Program-made: the position numbers and the translations under genes
Shown: in pieces, positions 28,865 to 37,816 of the stretch
How the letters are laid out: each line of letters begins with the position of its first letter
Numbering within the stretch: position 1 is the first letter of the stretch
Notes under the pieces: generated by a model
Told to the model about the DNA's origin: nothing
Database searches by the model: none
What the model saw: the letters and a program-made list of their open reading frames with translations, nothing else
Assembly: GCF_003363755.1 (NCBI RefSeq)
Contig: NZ_CP031396.1
Location: 310,001 to 374,000, forward strand
Reading direction: 5' to 3'
Source of the DNA: Pseudomonas protegens
GTDB taxonomy: Bacteria; Pseudomonadota; Gammaproteobacteria; Pseudomonadales; Pseudomonadaceae
Length of the DNA stretch: 64,000 nt

Positions 28865-29992
28865 TCAAGCGCTAGGCTGGCTGGCAAAGCGTTGCAACTG
28901 CATTTCCTGCAGGCGGCTCAGGGTGCGGCGGAAGGGAAACTCCAGGTAACCCTCGGTGTACAGCTGCTCCATCGGTACCTGGGCCTCCAGATAGAGCGGC
29001 ACCTTGCGGTCGTAACATTCATCCACCAGGGCAATGAAGCGGCGCACGCTGTCGTCATGGATCGACAGTTGCGGCAATTCGCGATCCCCTGCCACCACCC
29101 GCTGGGCGCCATCCTCGGTGCCTCGGGCAATGCGTCCCGGGCGTTGCTGGGCACTGAGGTTGGGGACCTGGCTGAGGAGGATCGCACTGAACCTGTCACA
29201 CAGCGCCATGAAGTCCATGGCGGAAAACGGCTGTTCGCACAGATCGGCAAAACGGCACCAGATCACGCTGCCGGCGGCCTTGACCACCTGCACCGGCCGA
29301 TAGCCGATCAGCAGCGGCTCGGTGGAGACCGCCTGGCCGCCGCTCAACTGCTGGAACAAGGGTTCCAGGGCGCTGGGCTGGCCCTCGACACTGAGCCAGT
29401 AGCGTTGCGCCGCGGCCCCCGGATGCAGACGGTGATCCTGCTCGCCGTCCACCGCCACCACTTGCATGTGCTGGCTGATGGCGCTGATGGCCGGGAGGAA
29501 ACGTTCACGATTGAAGCCCTCGGCATACAGCTGCTCGGGAGGCTGGTTGGAGGTGCAGACCATGACCACGCCCTGCTCGAACATCACCTGGAACAGGCGT
29601 CCGAGAATGATCGCGTCACCGATGTCGTTGACGAACAACTCATCGAAGCACAGCACCCGCACCTCTTCGGCGAGCTCCCGGGCCAGGGCCCGCAAGGGAT
29701 CGGCGGTGCCGGTGAGCTGGAACGAACGCTGGTGCACCCAGCCCATGAAGTGATGAAAGTGCTGACGCCGCGCCGGCACCCGCAGGCTCTGGTAGAACTG
29801 ATCCATGAGCCAGGTCTTGCCCCGCCCGACCGCACCCCACAGATAGACCCCTTGCACCGCTGTACGCCCCTGATGCAGGGCCTCGTGGCAGTTCTGCAAG
29901 GCTTGCACGGCCCGCGCCTGTGCCTCATCGGCGACGAAGCCGTCCTGCTCCAGGGCATGCCGATAGGCGCTCAAGGGGGAATCGAATGGCAT
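28865..29992 (-). CDS. zapE: ZapE, AFG1-family cell-division ATPase
   Basis: The 375-residue protein from the ATG at 29992 has Walker A GAVGRGKT (53-60), the conserved HFHHFMGWVH segment, Walker B VLCFDELFVND and TSNQPPEQLYAEG with GFNRERFLPAI. These are the signatures of AFG1/ZapE (PF03969), a cytoplasmic ATPase that acts on the Z-ring during constriction in E. coli. The frame stays open for about 100 codons upstream, but that part reads as frame shadow of the region before the gene. Many pseudomonads carry a second AFG1-like ATPase gene, so the exact orthology is open. Confidence 0.87.
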   Translation of the reverse strand: MPFDSPLSAYRHALEQDGFVADEAQARAVQALQNCHEALHQGRTAVQGVYLWGAVGRGKTWLMDQFYQSLRVPARRQHFHHFMGWVHQRSFQLTGTADPLRALARELAEEVRVLCFDELFVNDIGDAIILGRLFQVMFEQGVVMVCTSNQPPEQLYAEGFNRERFLPAISAISQHMQVVAVDGEQDHRLHPGAAAQRYWLSVEGQPSALEPLFQQLSGGQAVSTEPLLIGYRPVQVVKAAGSVIWCRFADLCEQPFSAMDFMALCDRFSAILLSQVPNLSAQQRPGRIARGTEDGAQRVVAGDRELPQLSIHDDSVRRFIALVDECYDRKVPLYLEAQVPMEQLYTEGYLEFPFRRTLSRLQEMQLQRFASQPSA

Positions 29993-30095
29993 GGGCCGCT
30001 GGCCTCCCGGCAAAAAAACCGCAGTATGCCACCGCGCCCCATTCCATGGAGGAACCGGCTGCCGGCGAACCGCCCGACACACCGGTCGACAAGCC

Positions 30096-30434
30096 TCAGC
30101 GGGAGATATCCAGCCGTGCAATCCGTCCCTGCGGGTCCAGGCGAAAGGTGTAGCGCAGCGTCTGCGGGCTGGCGGAAAAATCCCCGCAGACCAGGCTGTC
30201 CAGCAACACCTTGCCGGTGCGCTGCTGGACCCCGAGGATCTGCAGCCGTGGACGCACGCGATGGCTGGCGTCCATCCAGCGGGCAATCTCCTGCGGCCCT
30301 ACCCGGTGCTCTCGCTCGTCGAACACTTGGGCCTCGGCGGCAAAGATCGCCGCCGCCACCGAGCTGTCGCCAGTGTTGGCCGCCATCACGTAGGCGCGGA
30401 TCGCCGGGGCCAGTGAAGCGTCGATACCTGACAT
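30096..30434 (-). CDS. NTF2/SnoaL-like protein
   Basis: The 112-residue single-domain protein (AIRAYVMAANTGDSSVAAAIF; EHRVGPQEIARWMD; LRYTFRLDPQGRIARLDI) has the cone-shaped NTF2-like pattern: an N-terminal helix pair, a loop calling for an added group, then a beta-sheet. Such proteins are small enzymes or ligand binders. It lies between the WYL regulator gene and zapE on the same strand and could be co-transcribed with the regulator, which ends 52 bases earlier. Confidence 0.75.
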   Translation of the reverse strand: MSGIDASLAPAIRAYVMAANTGDSSVAAAIFAAEAQVFDEREHRVGPQEIARWMDASHRVRPRLQILGVQQRTGKVLLDSLVCGDFSASPQTLRYTFRLDPQGRIARLDISR

Positions 30435-30486
30435 GAGAAAAGCTCCTGATGAGTCGATGATCGCGCCATGTTAAAAGCCCCGCGCG

Positions 30487-31206
30487 TCATTTCCTGTCAG
30501 GAGTGAATTGACCGCCCTGCTCGTCCTTTTGCAGGCACTGGCGCCAGGCTCGCAGCCAATCGCTGCGCCGCCCCGGATAGGCCTGTCCCTGCTCCTGGGC
30601 CGCGGCAATGCGGTCGGTGCGAAAGGTCCGGTAATCGCCCCGCAGCTCGCACCAGGCGACGATCACCCGGGCCTCGTTGAGAAACCCCAGAGCCAAGGGC
30701 CAGATCAGCCGCTGGCTGGGGTTGCGATTGACGTCGGCATAGTCGATCAACAGCTTGGCCTGGTGCCGGATCGCCTGGCGGAACACGTTCAACGACACGC
30801 TGTTGTCGGGAAAGCCCCAGCCCGCGGGGCCCGGCAGCAAGGTCGGGTTGCGCAGGGCATCCTGGGCCGCCGGGGCCAGCACGGCGGCGATCTTGGCCAT
30901 GGCATCAGCCGCAGCCTTGCTCAGCACCTCGTCGCCACGCTGATCGACATAACGCAAGCCCAGGACCACGGCCTCGGTCTCGTCGGCATTGAGCATCAAG
31001 GGCGGCAGGAACAGCCCGCTGCGCAACACATAGCCGATGCCCGCCTCACCGTAGATCGGCGCGCCCAGTGAAGTGAGCTCGGCGATATCGCGGTACAGGG
31101 TGCGCTCGGACACCTCCAGCTCCGCCGCCAGGGTGGCTGCGGTGACGGGACGGCTCTTGCCCCGCAGCATCTGCAACAGGGTGAGTAAACGGCTGGCTCG
31201 CGACAC
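30487..31206 (-). CDS. YafY-type transcriptional regulator with HTH and WYL domains
   Basis: The 239-residue protein begins with an HTH_11 winged helix (RLLTLLQMLRGKSRPVTAATLAAELEVSERTLYRDIAEL), followed by a WYL domain (LLIDYADVNRNPSQRLIWPLALGFLNEARVIVAWCELRGDYRTFRTDRI). WYL domains bind small ligands or nucleic acid. A perfect 12-bp inverted repeat 45 bases before its start is a candidate operator. Members of this group often control an adjacent small metabolic gene; the NTF2-like gene behind it is a candidate. Confidence 0.9.
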   Translation of the reverse strand: MSRASRLLTLLQMLRGKSRPVTAATLAAELEVSERTLYRDIAELTSLGAPIYGEAGIGYVLRSGLFLPPLMLNADETEAVVLGLRYVDQRGDEVLSKAAADAMAKIAAVLAPAAQDALRNPTLLPGPAGWGFPDNSVSLNVFRQAIRHQAKLLIDYADVNRNPSQRLIWPLALGFLNEARVIVAWCELRGDYRTFRTDRIAAAQEQGQAYPGRRSDWLRAWRQCLQKDEQGGQFTPDRK

Positions 31207-31250
31207 CTTGGGTGGACTCCGGAGAAAAAAACACCGGCGCAGAATATCAG

Positions 31251-31279
31251 AGCCTCCTGACAGTCAGTGTCAGGAGGCT
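31251..31279. promoter_or_regulatory. Perfect inverted repeat before the WYL regulator
   Basis: AGCCTCCTGACA (31251-31262) and TGTCAGGAGGCT (31268-31279) are exact complements around five bases. There is no T run on either side. The inner CTGACA-N5-TGTCAG suits a dimeric regulator, most simply autoregulation by the adjacent YafY-type protein. Confidence 0.55.
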
Positions 31280-31428
31280 TGTGAGGCGAGACAGGCAATG
31301 TCCACGGATGCCACGGGGCCGGAGCGTGCTCCGCAACGGCTGGTGGTGGCGGTGTCGAAGGGCACGCCACCGAGGAAGACTTGCTGCGGGCCTTTGCCTG
31401 GGCCGTACCGATCCCGGGGCATGGCCCC

Positions 31429-33903
31429 TCAGTAGGCCATGCTCCAGCTCAGGGTGTAGGTGCGGCCACGACCCTGGTAGTCATACAAGTAGTCCGGCCC
31501 ATAGGTCGGTGAGTAGAACAGCTTGGCGCGCTGGCCCCAGACCGTGCTGTATTGCTTGTCCAACAGGTTCTGGATACCGCCGCTGAAGGTGCCGAAGTCG
31601 GTGTCGTGGCTGCCCAGCAGGTCGAAGGTGGTGTAGCCGTCGATGGTGTTGGGGGCGTCGACGCTGTGAGTGGCGTCGATGACCTTGACCGCATCGTCCT
31701 TGAGGGTGAAGGCGTGGTTGCCCTGCAGGCGAACGTTGCTGCTGTCACCCTTCCAGCCGACGAAGGCGGTGAGTTTCGACAGCGAGGCATAACGGGCGTC
31801 GCGCTTGCTCCAGCCGCCGTTCTTGTTCTCCTCCTCGGAACGCACGGCATGCAGGGTGCCACCCACTTCCCAGCCGTTCTGGAAGTGCCGGGTCAGGGCG
31901 CTCTCAAAGCCGTAGTCGCGGCTTTTCTGATCCTTGACGTCAATGGTCAGGGTGGCCTGGTCGGTGCTGATCACCTTGTCCGACCAGATGTAGTACAGCG
32001 CCGCCTGGGCCTCCCAGTCGCTATCGGAGAAGCGCCAGCCGGTCTCCACCTGGCGGCTCTTGATCCCGGCCAGGGGGTTGTCGTCGACGCTCAGGCCCGG
32101 CTTGCCGTAGAACTTGGCCGGGTCCGGCAGATCGAAGCCCTCGCCGTAGTTGACCCAGACCTGATGACCGTTCTTGAAGTCGTAGATGCTGCCCAGGTTG
32201 TACAGGTTGACCGCATATTGGTTGCTGCCACCGGGGACGTTCTTGAAGCGGCCGACATCCACGTCCATCTGCTGACGCCGGTAGCCACCGGAAACCGTCA
32301 GGTTGTCGGTGGCATGCCAGTCCAGTTGGACGTAGCCGGACAGGCCGTCGACCCGATAGCTGGGATAGCGCGGCGCCTTGCTCAGGGTCACCAGATCCAC
32401 ACCGCCACTGTCCGAGGAAATCTGCTGATCGAAGGTGCTCTGCTCGGCATTGAAGCGCTCCCGGTCCAGGTCCACGCCGTAGGTGAGCTTGAAGGCATCG
32501 AGCTCCTTGGCCAACAGCGCCTTGAGGCTGGTGACCTCGAAATTCTGCTGCGAGGCAGCAAAGTACACGCCCTTGGAGCCTGCGGGACTGCCGCTGTTGT
32601 AGTAGGGGAACGGGAAGAAATTGTTGTCTTCCTTGCGGTACGAGGCCTGCAGGTAGAAGTCCTGACCCAGCACATCGCTGTGGTGATAGTTGGCGTTGAG
32701 CAGCAGGCGCTTGGTCCGCGGCTCCAGGTCGGTGGAATAGCCGCCCCGCAGCTCGGCGTTTTCCAGGTTGGACGGTGCCCGGTACTTGAGGTTGGGGAAA
32801 TAGATCCCGGTGCTGCCGTGGTTGCCCGAGTCGTAGTACTGGGCCAGCAGGTCCAGGCTCTGCTCGTCATTGAACTGCAGGGCCAGGCTGCCCATCAGGT
32901 CCAGGGTGCGGTTGTACTGCAGGTCGGTCTGGGTGTTGTCGATGAAGATCTGTTTGCCGGCGCCGTCATAGAACGCCTGGTTCTGCTCCCCCGCCACCGC
33001 CAGCCGGCCGCTGATGGCCTCGTTGCCGCCGCTCACCGACTGGGCGACGCGGGTGCTCAGGTCATCGCTGTTGTTGAAGCCACTGCTGGCCCCCAGTTGG
33101 GTCTCGAACCGCGCCGGGCCCGGTTCGCCTTTCTTGGTGACGATATTGATGATGCCGCCGGTGGCGCCGCCGCCGTAGATGGCGCTGGCCCCGGACAGCA
33201 CTTCGACGCGCTCGACGTTGAACGGCGAAATGCTGTCGAACTGCCGGGACAGGCCCCGGGAACTGTTCTGGCTGACCCCGTCGATCATCACCAGGACGTT
33301 GCGCCCGCGCATGTTCTGGCCATAGTTGGTGCGCCCTTCAGGGGCCAGGTCGAGGCCCGGCACCAGCTTGCCAATGGCTTCCTTGAGGCTGACTCCGGTA
33401 CTCAGTTGCTCGCGCAGCTGGCTCTGCTCCACCACCCACACCGTGCCGGGGATCTCACTGATGGCGGTGCTGGTGCGCGACGCCACGCTGACCTGGGTCG
33501 GCTTGAGGTTGAGGCTGGCGGCCGGCGCGGCGCGACGCAGGATCACCGTGCGCGAATCGCTGAAGGACCAGCTCACGCCGCTGCCGGCCAGCAGTGTCTG
33601 CAGGGCCTGGGCCAGCGTAACCTCGCCATTCAGGGCCGGTGCTTGCAGGCCGTCCACATCAGCGGTGGTGTACAGCAGGCGCAGGTCGGCCTGATCGGCA
33701 AAACGGGTCAGTGCCTGATCCAGGGGCTGGGCCACCAGCTTGAGCACCACCCGGCGCTCCTGGGTGCTGCTGCCCTGGCTGGTGGAGCTGGCGTCCTGCG
33801 CCTGGGCCAGCAGTGGGCTCACGGCACCGGCGAACAGCGCCTGGGCCAGTAATGTGCGGCGCATGAGGTGTTGACCGCGCCCCAGTATCGACAGCTTGAA
33901 CAT
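31429..33903 (-). CDS. TonB-dependent ferric-siderophore receptor with signalling domain (IutA/ChtA-like)
   Basis: The protein is 824 residues from the ATG at 33903, with a signal peptide ending at LLAQAQ-DA. An STN secretin/TonB N-terminal domain follows (LVAQPLDQALTRFADQADLRLLY), typical of receptors that signal to a FecR. The plug contains NMRGRNVLVMIDGVSQNSSR and VEVLSGASAIYGGGATGGI, very close in wording to the aerobactin receptor IutA and its Pseudomonas relative ChtA. The barrel ends RTYTLSWSMAY, close to a terminal aromatic. Substrate is therefore likely a hydroxamate-citrate siderophore such as aerobactin, taken as a xenosiderophore. It is the last gene of a fecI-fecR-receptor unit and has its own Fur-box-like site. 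Confidence 0.9.
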   Translation of the reverse strand: MFKLSILGRGQHLMRRTLLAQALFAGAVSPLLAQAQDASSTSQGSSTQERRVVLKLVAQPLDQALTRFADQADLRLLYTTADVDGLQAPALNGEVTLAQALQTLLAGSGVSWSFSDSRTVILRRAAPAASLNLKPTQVSVASRTSTAISEIPGTVWVVEQSQLREQLSTGVSLKEAIGKLVPGLDLAPEGRTNYGQNMRGRNVLVMIDGVSQNSSRGLSRQFDSISPFNVERVEVLSGASAIYGGGATGGIINIVTKKGEPGPARFETQLGASSGFNNSDDLSTRVAQSVSGGNEAISGRLAVAGEQNQAFYDGAGKQIFIDNTQTDLQYNRTLDLMGSLALQFNDEQSLDLLAQYYDSGNHGSTGIYFPNLKYRAPSNLENAELRGGYSTDLEPRTKRLLLNANYHHSDVLGQDFYLQASYRKEDNNFFPFPYYNSGSPAGSKGVYFAASQQNFEVTSLKALLAKELDAFKLTYGVDLDRERFNAEQSTFDQQISSDSGGVDLVTLSKAPRYPSYRVDGLSGYVQLDWHATDNLTVSGGYRRQQMDVDVGRFKNVPGGSNQYAVNLYNLGSIYDFKNGHQVWVNYGEGFDLPDPAKFYGKPGLSVDDNPLAGIKSRQVETGWRFSDSDWEAQAALYYIWSDKVISTDQATLTIDVKDQKSRDYGFESALTRHFQNGWEVGGTLHAVRSEEENKNGGWSKRDARYASLSKLTAFVGWKGDSSNVRLQGNHAFTLKDDAVKVIDATHSVDAPNTIDGYTTFDLLGSHDTDFGTFSGGIQNLLDKQYSTVWGQRAKLFYSPTYGPDYLYDYQGRGRTYTLSWSMAY

Positions 33904-33940
33904 AGCTTTCACGTGTTCCTTCCCAGCCCGTTGAAATGAC

Positions 33941-33959
33941 GTCAATGAGAATGATTGTC
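33941..33959. promoter_or_regulatory. Fur-box-like site before the receptor gene
   Basis: GTCAATGAGAATGATTGTC matches the 19-base Fur consensus GATAATGATAATCATTATC at 14 positions by eye. It lies about 40 bases before the receptor start, within the fecR-receptor spacer. Confidence 0.6.
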
Positions 33960-34025
33960 TTCTCAGTCTCACTACGACGATTGGCCGGGAAAGAACTTGC
34001 AGTGCCCCAAGCAAAAAAAATCCAC

Positions 34026-34982
34026 TCAGTGCAAAACCGCCAGCCACGGCAGGTAGGTCACCTGCAGCGGATAACGCTGCTGCAAGGCCTGCAGCGAACC
34101 CTGCGGGTCGTGCAGATCGAACACACCGCTGATGGCCAGGGCCGCCAACTGGCTATCGGAGATCAGAATGCGACCATGCTGATAACGCTCCAGCTCGCCA
34201 ATCACCTCGCCCAGGGGGCGACCGTTGAAGATCAGCTTGCCCCGCTGCCAGGCGGTGAGACTGGCAGCGTCCACGGCTTGCTGGGCCAACAGCGGCTGGC
34301 CGGATTGATACTGCAGACGCTGATCGGCCTGGAGCAGCACCGGCGCATGATCACCAGTGAACTGCACCTGGCCTTCACGCACCACCACCGTCAGCCGACT
34401 GCCGTCGCGGCGCAGGCTGAAGGCGCTGGCAGCACTGTGCAGGTATTGGCCGTCGGCCTGCACCACAAACGGCCGTTGCGGGTCGGCAACCGGCTCGAAC
34501 AGCGCCTCGCCAGATTGCAGGATCACCCGGCGCTCGCCCGCCGAGTACGCCACCGACAATGCGCTACCGCTGTTGAGCGTGACCCTGGAACCGTCCGCCA
34601 GGGTGATGTGCTGTTGCTGGCCGACCGCGGTGTGGTAGTCCGAGGTCAGGGCCGGCCACTGCCACCAGCCGACGCCGCTGGCCACGGCCAGTACCAGGGA
34701 CGCCACCAGCGCCGGCCAACCACGCCAGGAACCGGTGGCTGTCGCCGCCCGGTGCTGTTCGGCGGCCCGGGTCTGGCCCAGGTCGCCCCACAGCTGCTGC
34801 GCCTCTTGCGCTGCTGCCGCGTGGGCCGGACTGGTCTGGCGCCATTGCTGATAGGCCATGCGCTGGGCCGCCGTGGCGTTGCCGGAATGCAGCAACACCT
34901 GCCATTGGAGTGCAGCGTCTTCAAGGCTTTCGGAGTGTTCGGTCATGGGGATGTCGGCGGCGGGCAAGGGGGAATCACTCAT
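34026..34982 (-). CDS. FecR-family anti-sigma factor / signal transducer
   Basis: The 318-residue inner-membrane protein has an N-terminal cytoplasmic anti-sigma domain (DUF4880: ALQWQVLLHSGNATAAQRMAYQQW), one transmembrane segment (WPALVASLVLAVASGVGWW) and a periplasmic FecR domain (ITLADGSRVTLNSGSALSVAYSAGERRVILQSGEALFEV-like). It should receive the siderophore signal from the receptor's STN domain and control the sigma factor. Its start overlaps the sigma gene end by eight bases, so the two are coupled. Confidence 0.92.
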   Translation of the reverse strand: MSDSPLPAADIPMTEHSESLEDAALQWQVLLHSGNATAAQRMAYQQWRQTSPAHAAAAQEAQQLWGDLGQTRAAEQHRAATATGSWRGWPALVASLVLAVASGVGWWQWPALTSDYHTAVGQQQHITLADGSRVTLNSGSALSVAYSAGERRVILQSGEALFEPVADPQRPFVVQADGQYLHSAASAFSLRRDGSRLTVVVREGQVQFTGDHAPVLLQADQRLQYQSGQPLLAQQAVDAASLTAWQRGKLIFNGRPLGEVIGELERYQHGRILISDSQLAALAISGVFDLHDPQGSLQALQQRYPLQVTYLPWLAVLH

Positions 34983-35487
34983 GATGCTGTTGCAGCCAGT
35001 CGCGGCAATGGCGCAGGGCCTGGCCGATGTATTTTGCCACCATGCTTTCGGAAACGCCCAGGCGTAACGCAATCTGCGCCTGAGTCAGGCCTTCCAGGCG
35101 ATTGAGCAGCAAGGCCTGGCGGGCGTTATCCGAGAGTTGCGCCAGGGCCTCGTCGAGCACCGCCAGGCGTTCCTTGGCCAGCAGCACCGCTTCCGGCGCC
35201 GGTGCCGGGTCCACCACTTCACGGTGTGGCTCGGTGTCGCTGAGATTGGCCGCCAGGCGCTGCTCGCGGCGCAGGGTATCGATGGCCAGGTTGCCGGCAA
35301 CGCGAAAAATGAAACGGCGATCGTTGTGCACCTCCACCGTCTGCTGGTCGACCTTGAGCAGCTTGAGATAGGTGTCCTGGGCCACGTCCGCCGCCCGTTG
35401 GCGATCACTCATGCGCCGGGTGAGAAACTTCAGCAGATCGTCGTAGTGCTCTTGAAAGCTGCGCAGCAGGCTGGGTATGGGCAGCAT
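34975..35487 (-). CDS. FecI-family ECF sigma factor
   Basis: The 170-residue protein from the ATG at 35487 shows region 2 (FQEHYDDLLKFLTRRMSDRQRAADVAQDTYLKLL; FIFRVAGNLAIDTLRRE) and region 4 (LDEALAQLSDNARQALLLNRLEGLTQAQIALRLGVSESMVAKYI), as in iron-starvation ECF sigma factors. It should direct transcription of the receptor gene when the cognate siderophore is bound. A Fur-box-like site lies about 45 bases upstream. The upstream in-frame extension lacks protein-like sequence and is not used. Confidence 0.93.
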   Translation of the reverse strand: MLPIPSLLRSFQEHYDDLLKFLTRRMSDRQRAADVAQDTYLKLLKVDQQTVEVHNDRRFIFRVAGNLAIDTLRREQRLAANLSDTEPHREVVDPAPAPEAVLLAKERLAVLDEALAQLSDNARQALLLNRLEGLTQAQIALRLGVSESMVAKYIGQALRHCRDWLQQHHE

Positions 35488-35531
35488 CGAGGGAAGGTCC
35501 GCAAATCGGGGAGGCGGATTATTCCACAACG

Positions 35532-35550
35532 GTAAATGAGAAACAGTATC
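35532..35550. promoter_or_regulatory. Fur-box-like site before the ECF sigma gene
   Basis: GTAAATGAGAAACAGTATC fits the Fur consensus at 14 of 19 positions by eye and lies in the AT-rich stretch just before the sigma-factor gene, the usual place for iron repression of such units. Confidence 0.6.
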
Positions 35551-35744
35551 TTTCGTATCCCTGCAAAATTGACCCTTTGCGCCTGTTTGCCCTTCTGACA
35601 ACAGGACCTTTCTGGCATCCTGCGCCTCCTTTTTCTGACCGGGTGCGCAAGTCTTGTCCGATGCCATGACATTGCGGCCCAAGTCCCGTCCACTTTCCGG
35701 CGTGCGCCCTGGCGTTTTCGCACGCCACTGGCAGGCCTTCTCCC

Positions 35745-37184
35745 ATGACCGCACCTGATCGTTCCCCTCCCCGCTACAAGTCCGACCTGATCTACGGCCT
35801 CAATGACCGTCCGCATTTCAGCGCGGCGATCTTCGCCGCCCTGCAACATGTGCTGGCCAGTTTTGTCGGCATCATCAGCCCGACCCTGATCTTCGGCGGC
35901 GTGCTGGGCCTTGAGAGCGAACTGCCCTACCTGATCAGCATGGCGCTGTTCGTCTCCGGCCTGGGCACCTTCGTCCAGGCCCGGCGCCTGGGGCCCATCG
36001 GCTCGGGCCTGCTGTGCGTGCAGGGCACCAGCTTCTCCTTTATCAGCGTGCTGCTCAGCGCCGGCTTCATGGTCAAGGGTCGTGGCGGCAGCACCGACGA
36101 CATCCTCTCCACCATCTTCGGCATCTGCTTTGTCGCGGCCTTTATCGAGATGTTCCTCAGCCAGTTCATCGGCAAGCTGCGCAAGCTGATCACCCCGGTG
36201 GTCACCGGCACCATCATCACCCTGATGGGCCTGTCACTGATCAAGGTGGCGGTCACCGACATGGCCGGCGGCTACGGCGCCAGCGACCTGGGCGCGGCGA
36301 GCAACCTGGGGCTGGCGGCCCTGGTGCTGCTGACCATCGTCGTGCTCAACCGTTTCAACCACCCGATGCTGCGCCTGGGCTCGATCGTCATCGGCCTGAC
36401 CCTGGGCTTCGTGGTGGCCTGGATGCTGGGCCGGGTGGACATAGCGGCCCTGCCCGACGTGCCGCTGGTGAGCGTGCCGGTGCCGTTCAAGTACGGTTTT
36501 TCCTTCGACCTGATTGCCTTTATTCCCCTGGCGGTGATCTTCCTGATTTCGCCCCTGGAAGCGGCCGGCGACCTGACCGCCAACTCGATGATTTCCCAGC
36601 AGCCGGTGAAAGGCCCGCTGTACATCAAGCGCATCAAGTCCGGGCTGCTGGCGGATGGTTTCAACTCGGCGGTGGCGGCGGTGTTCAACAGCCTGCCGAT
36701 GGTGACCTTTGCCCAGAACAACGGGGTGATCCAGTTGACCGGCGTCGCCAGCCGCTACGTGGCCTACTTCATTGCCGGGCTGCTGGTGTTGCTGGGGCTG
36801 TTCCCGGTGATCGGCGCGGTGCTGCAACTGATGCCCAAGCCGGTGCTGGGCGGCGCCACCCTGATCATGTTCGGCACCGTGGCCGTGGCCGGGATCAAGA
36901 TCCTCGCCGAAGCCGGCCTGCATCGGCGCAACGTGCTGATCGTGGCCATTTCCTTGGGCATGGGCCTGGGGGTGGCGGCGGTGCCGGAAGTGCTGCGTGA
37001 GCTGCCCAAGGCGCTGCACAACATCTTCGAGTCGCCGATTACCGTGGGCGCTTTCTGCGCGATCTTGCTCAACATTTTCCTGCCGGAGGAATTCCTTGAG
37101 CTGGAAGAGGATGAGTTCGACCCGGAAGCCGCGACCCTCAAGGTGATGCAAGACCCGGACATGAGCGGCAAAGCGAACTCCTGA
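35745..37184 (+). CDS. NCS2-family xanthine/uric acid permease
   Basis: The 479-residue inner-membrane transporter has about 14 membrane segments. Key NCS2 motifs are QHVLASFVGIISPTLIFGG near the start, the GLLCVQGTSFSFISV segment and the signature QNNGVIQLTGVASRYV, which is nearly the same as in the E. coli xanthine permeases XanQ and XanP. A proton-coupled purine uptake role is likely; xanthine and urate cannot be separated by eye. It is divergent from the iron-signalling unit and has no purine-catabolism genes beside it. Confidence 0.88.
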   Translation: MTAPDRSPPRYKSDLIYGLNDRPHFSAAIFAALQHVLASFVGIISPTLIFGGVLGLESELPYLISMALFVSGLGTFVQARRLGPIGSGLLCVQGTSFSFISVLLSAGFMVKGRGGSTDDILSTIFGICFVAAFIEMFLSQFIGKLRKLITPVVTGTIITLMGLSLIKVAVTDMAGGYGASDLGAASNLGLAALVLLTIVVLNRFNHPMLRLGSIVIGLTLGFVVAWMLGRVDIAALPDVPLVSVPVPFKYGFSFDLIAFIPLAVIFLISPLEAAGDLTANSMISQQPVKGPLYIKRIKSGLLADGFNSAVAAVFNSLPMVTFAQNNGVIQLTGVASRYVAYFIAGLLVLLGLFPVIGAVLQLMPKPVLGGATLIMFGTVAVAGIKILAEAGLHRRNVLIVAISLGMGLGVAAVPEVLRELPKALHNIFESPITVGAFCAILLNIFLPEEFLELEEDEFDPEAATLKVMQDPDMSGKANS

Positions 37185-37275
37185 GGCTGGCGGGCGTCTA
37201 TGCTGCGTGCGCGGGTGTTGGGCTCTCGGCTTTGGAGGTTGGTCGGGGGTTTTCCAGGCAAGGCCCTGGGAGCCT

Positions 37276-37310
37276 TGTCGCAGCCTCGCAGGCTCGGCAG
37301 CGGCTACAAG
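37276..37310. repeat. REP-like element
   Basis: Read on the minus strand this begins TTGTAGCCGCTGCCGAGCCT and closes with ACAA, a common Pseudomonas REP form with an internal AGCCT/AGGCT stem. It lies between the permease gene and the LEA-type lipoprotein gene. Confidence 0.65.
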
Positions 37311-37351
37311 GTGCCGGTCCGTCATTCATTTCCATTGTTGACAGGTATTGC

Positions 37352-37813
37352 ATGCGTAGATTGATCGCCTTGACCCTGGTACTGCTCAGTCTCAGCGCCT
37401 GTGCGCTGTTGCCCAACCGCGACCCGCTGGCGATCAACGTGGTGGGCATCGAGCCACTGCCCAGCCAGGAGCTGGAAATGCGCTTCGCGGTGAAGCTGCG
37501 CCTGCAGAACCCCAACGAAAATGCCATCGACTACAACGGCGTCGCCCTGGACCTGGAAGTCAACGGCCGCCCGCTGGCGTCCGGGGTCAGCGACCAGCAA
37601 GGGCATATCGGCCGTTACTCGGAGGACATCCTGGTGATTCCGGTCAGCGTCTCGGCGTTTTCCGTCCTGCGCCAGACCCTGGGGTTGAGTCAGACCCAGA
37701 CCTTGGACAACCTGCCTTATGTACTGCGAGGCAAGCTGGCCGGCGGCCTGTTCGGCACCCAGCGTTTCATCGATCGCGGGCAGATCAGCCTGAGCAACCC
37801 GGGCGCCTGGTAA
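37352..37813 (+). CDS. LEA type 2 family lipoprotein
   Basis: The 153-residue protein has a lipoprotein signal (MRRLIALTLVLLSLSACALL) with lipobox LSAC, Cys17 being the lipidated residue. The mature part is one water-stress/hypersensitive-response (LEA14/LEA_2) domain: LRLQNPNENAIDYNGVALDLEVNGRPLASGVS. Such immunoglobulin-like domains are found in many proteobacterial lipoproteins of unknown role. AGG lies before the ATG. It converges tightly on glsB, with three bases between the stops. Confidence 0.85.
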   Translation: MRRLIALTLVLLSLSACALLPNRDPLAINVVGIEPLPSQELEMRFAVKLRLQNPNENAIDYNGVALDLEVNGRPLASGVSDQQGHIGRYSEDILVIPVSVSAFSVLRQTLGLSQTQTLDNLPYVLRGKLAGGLFGTQRFIDRGQISLSNPGAW

Positions 37814-37816
37814 GTC

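Noticed and set aside
31299..31435. 45-codon frame next to the inverted repeat before the WYL regulator
   Set aside because: No ribosome site, and the residues (Pro, Arg, Gly) look like random GC-rich sequence; could be a gene relic but no match is recognised.
31552..33852. 766-codon open frame on the plus strand
   Set aside because: It is the antisense shadow of the TonB-dependent receptor; composition is low-complexity and no domain is visible.
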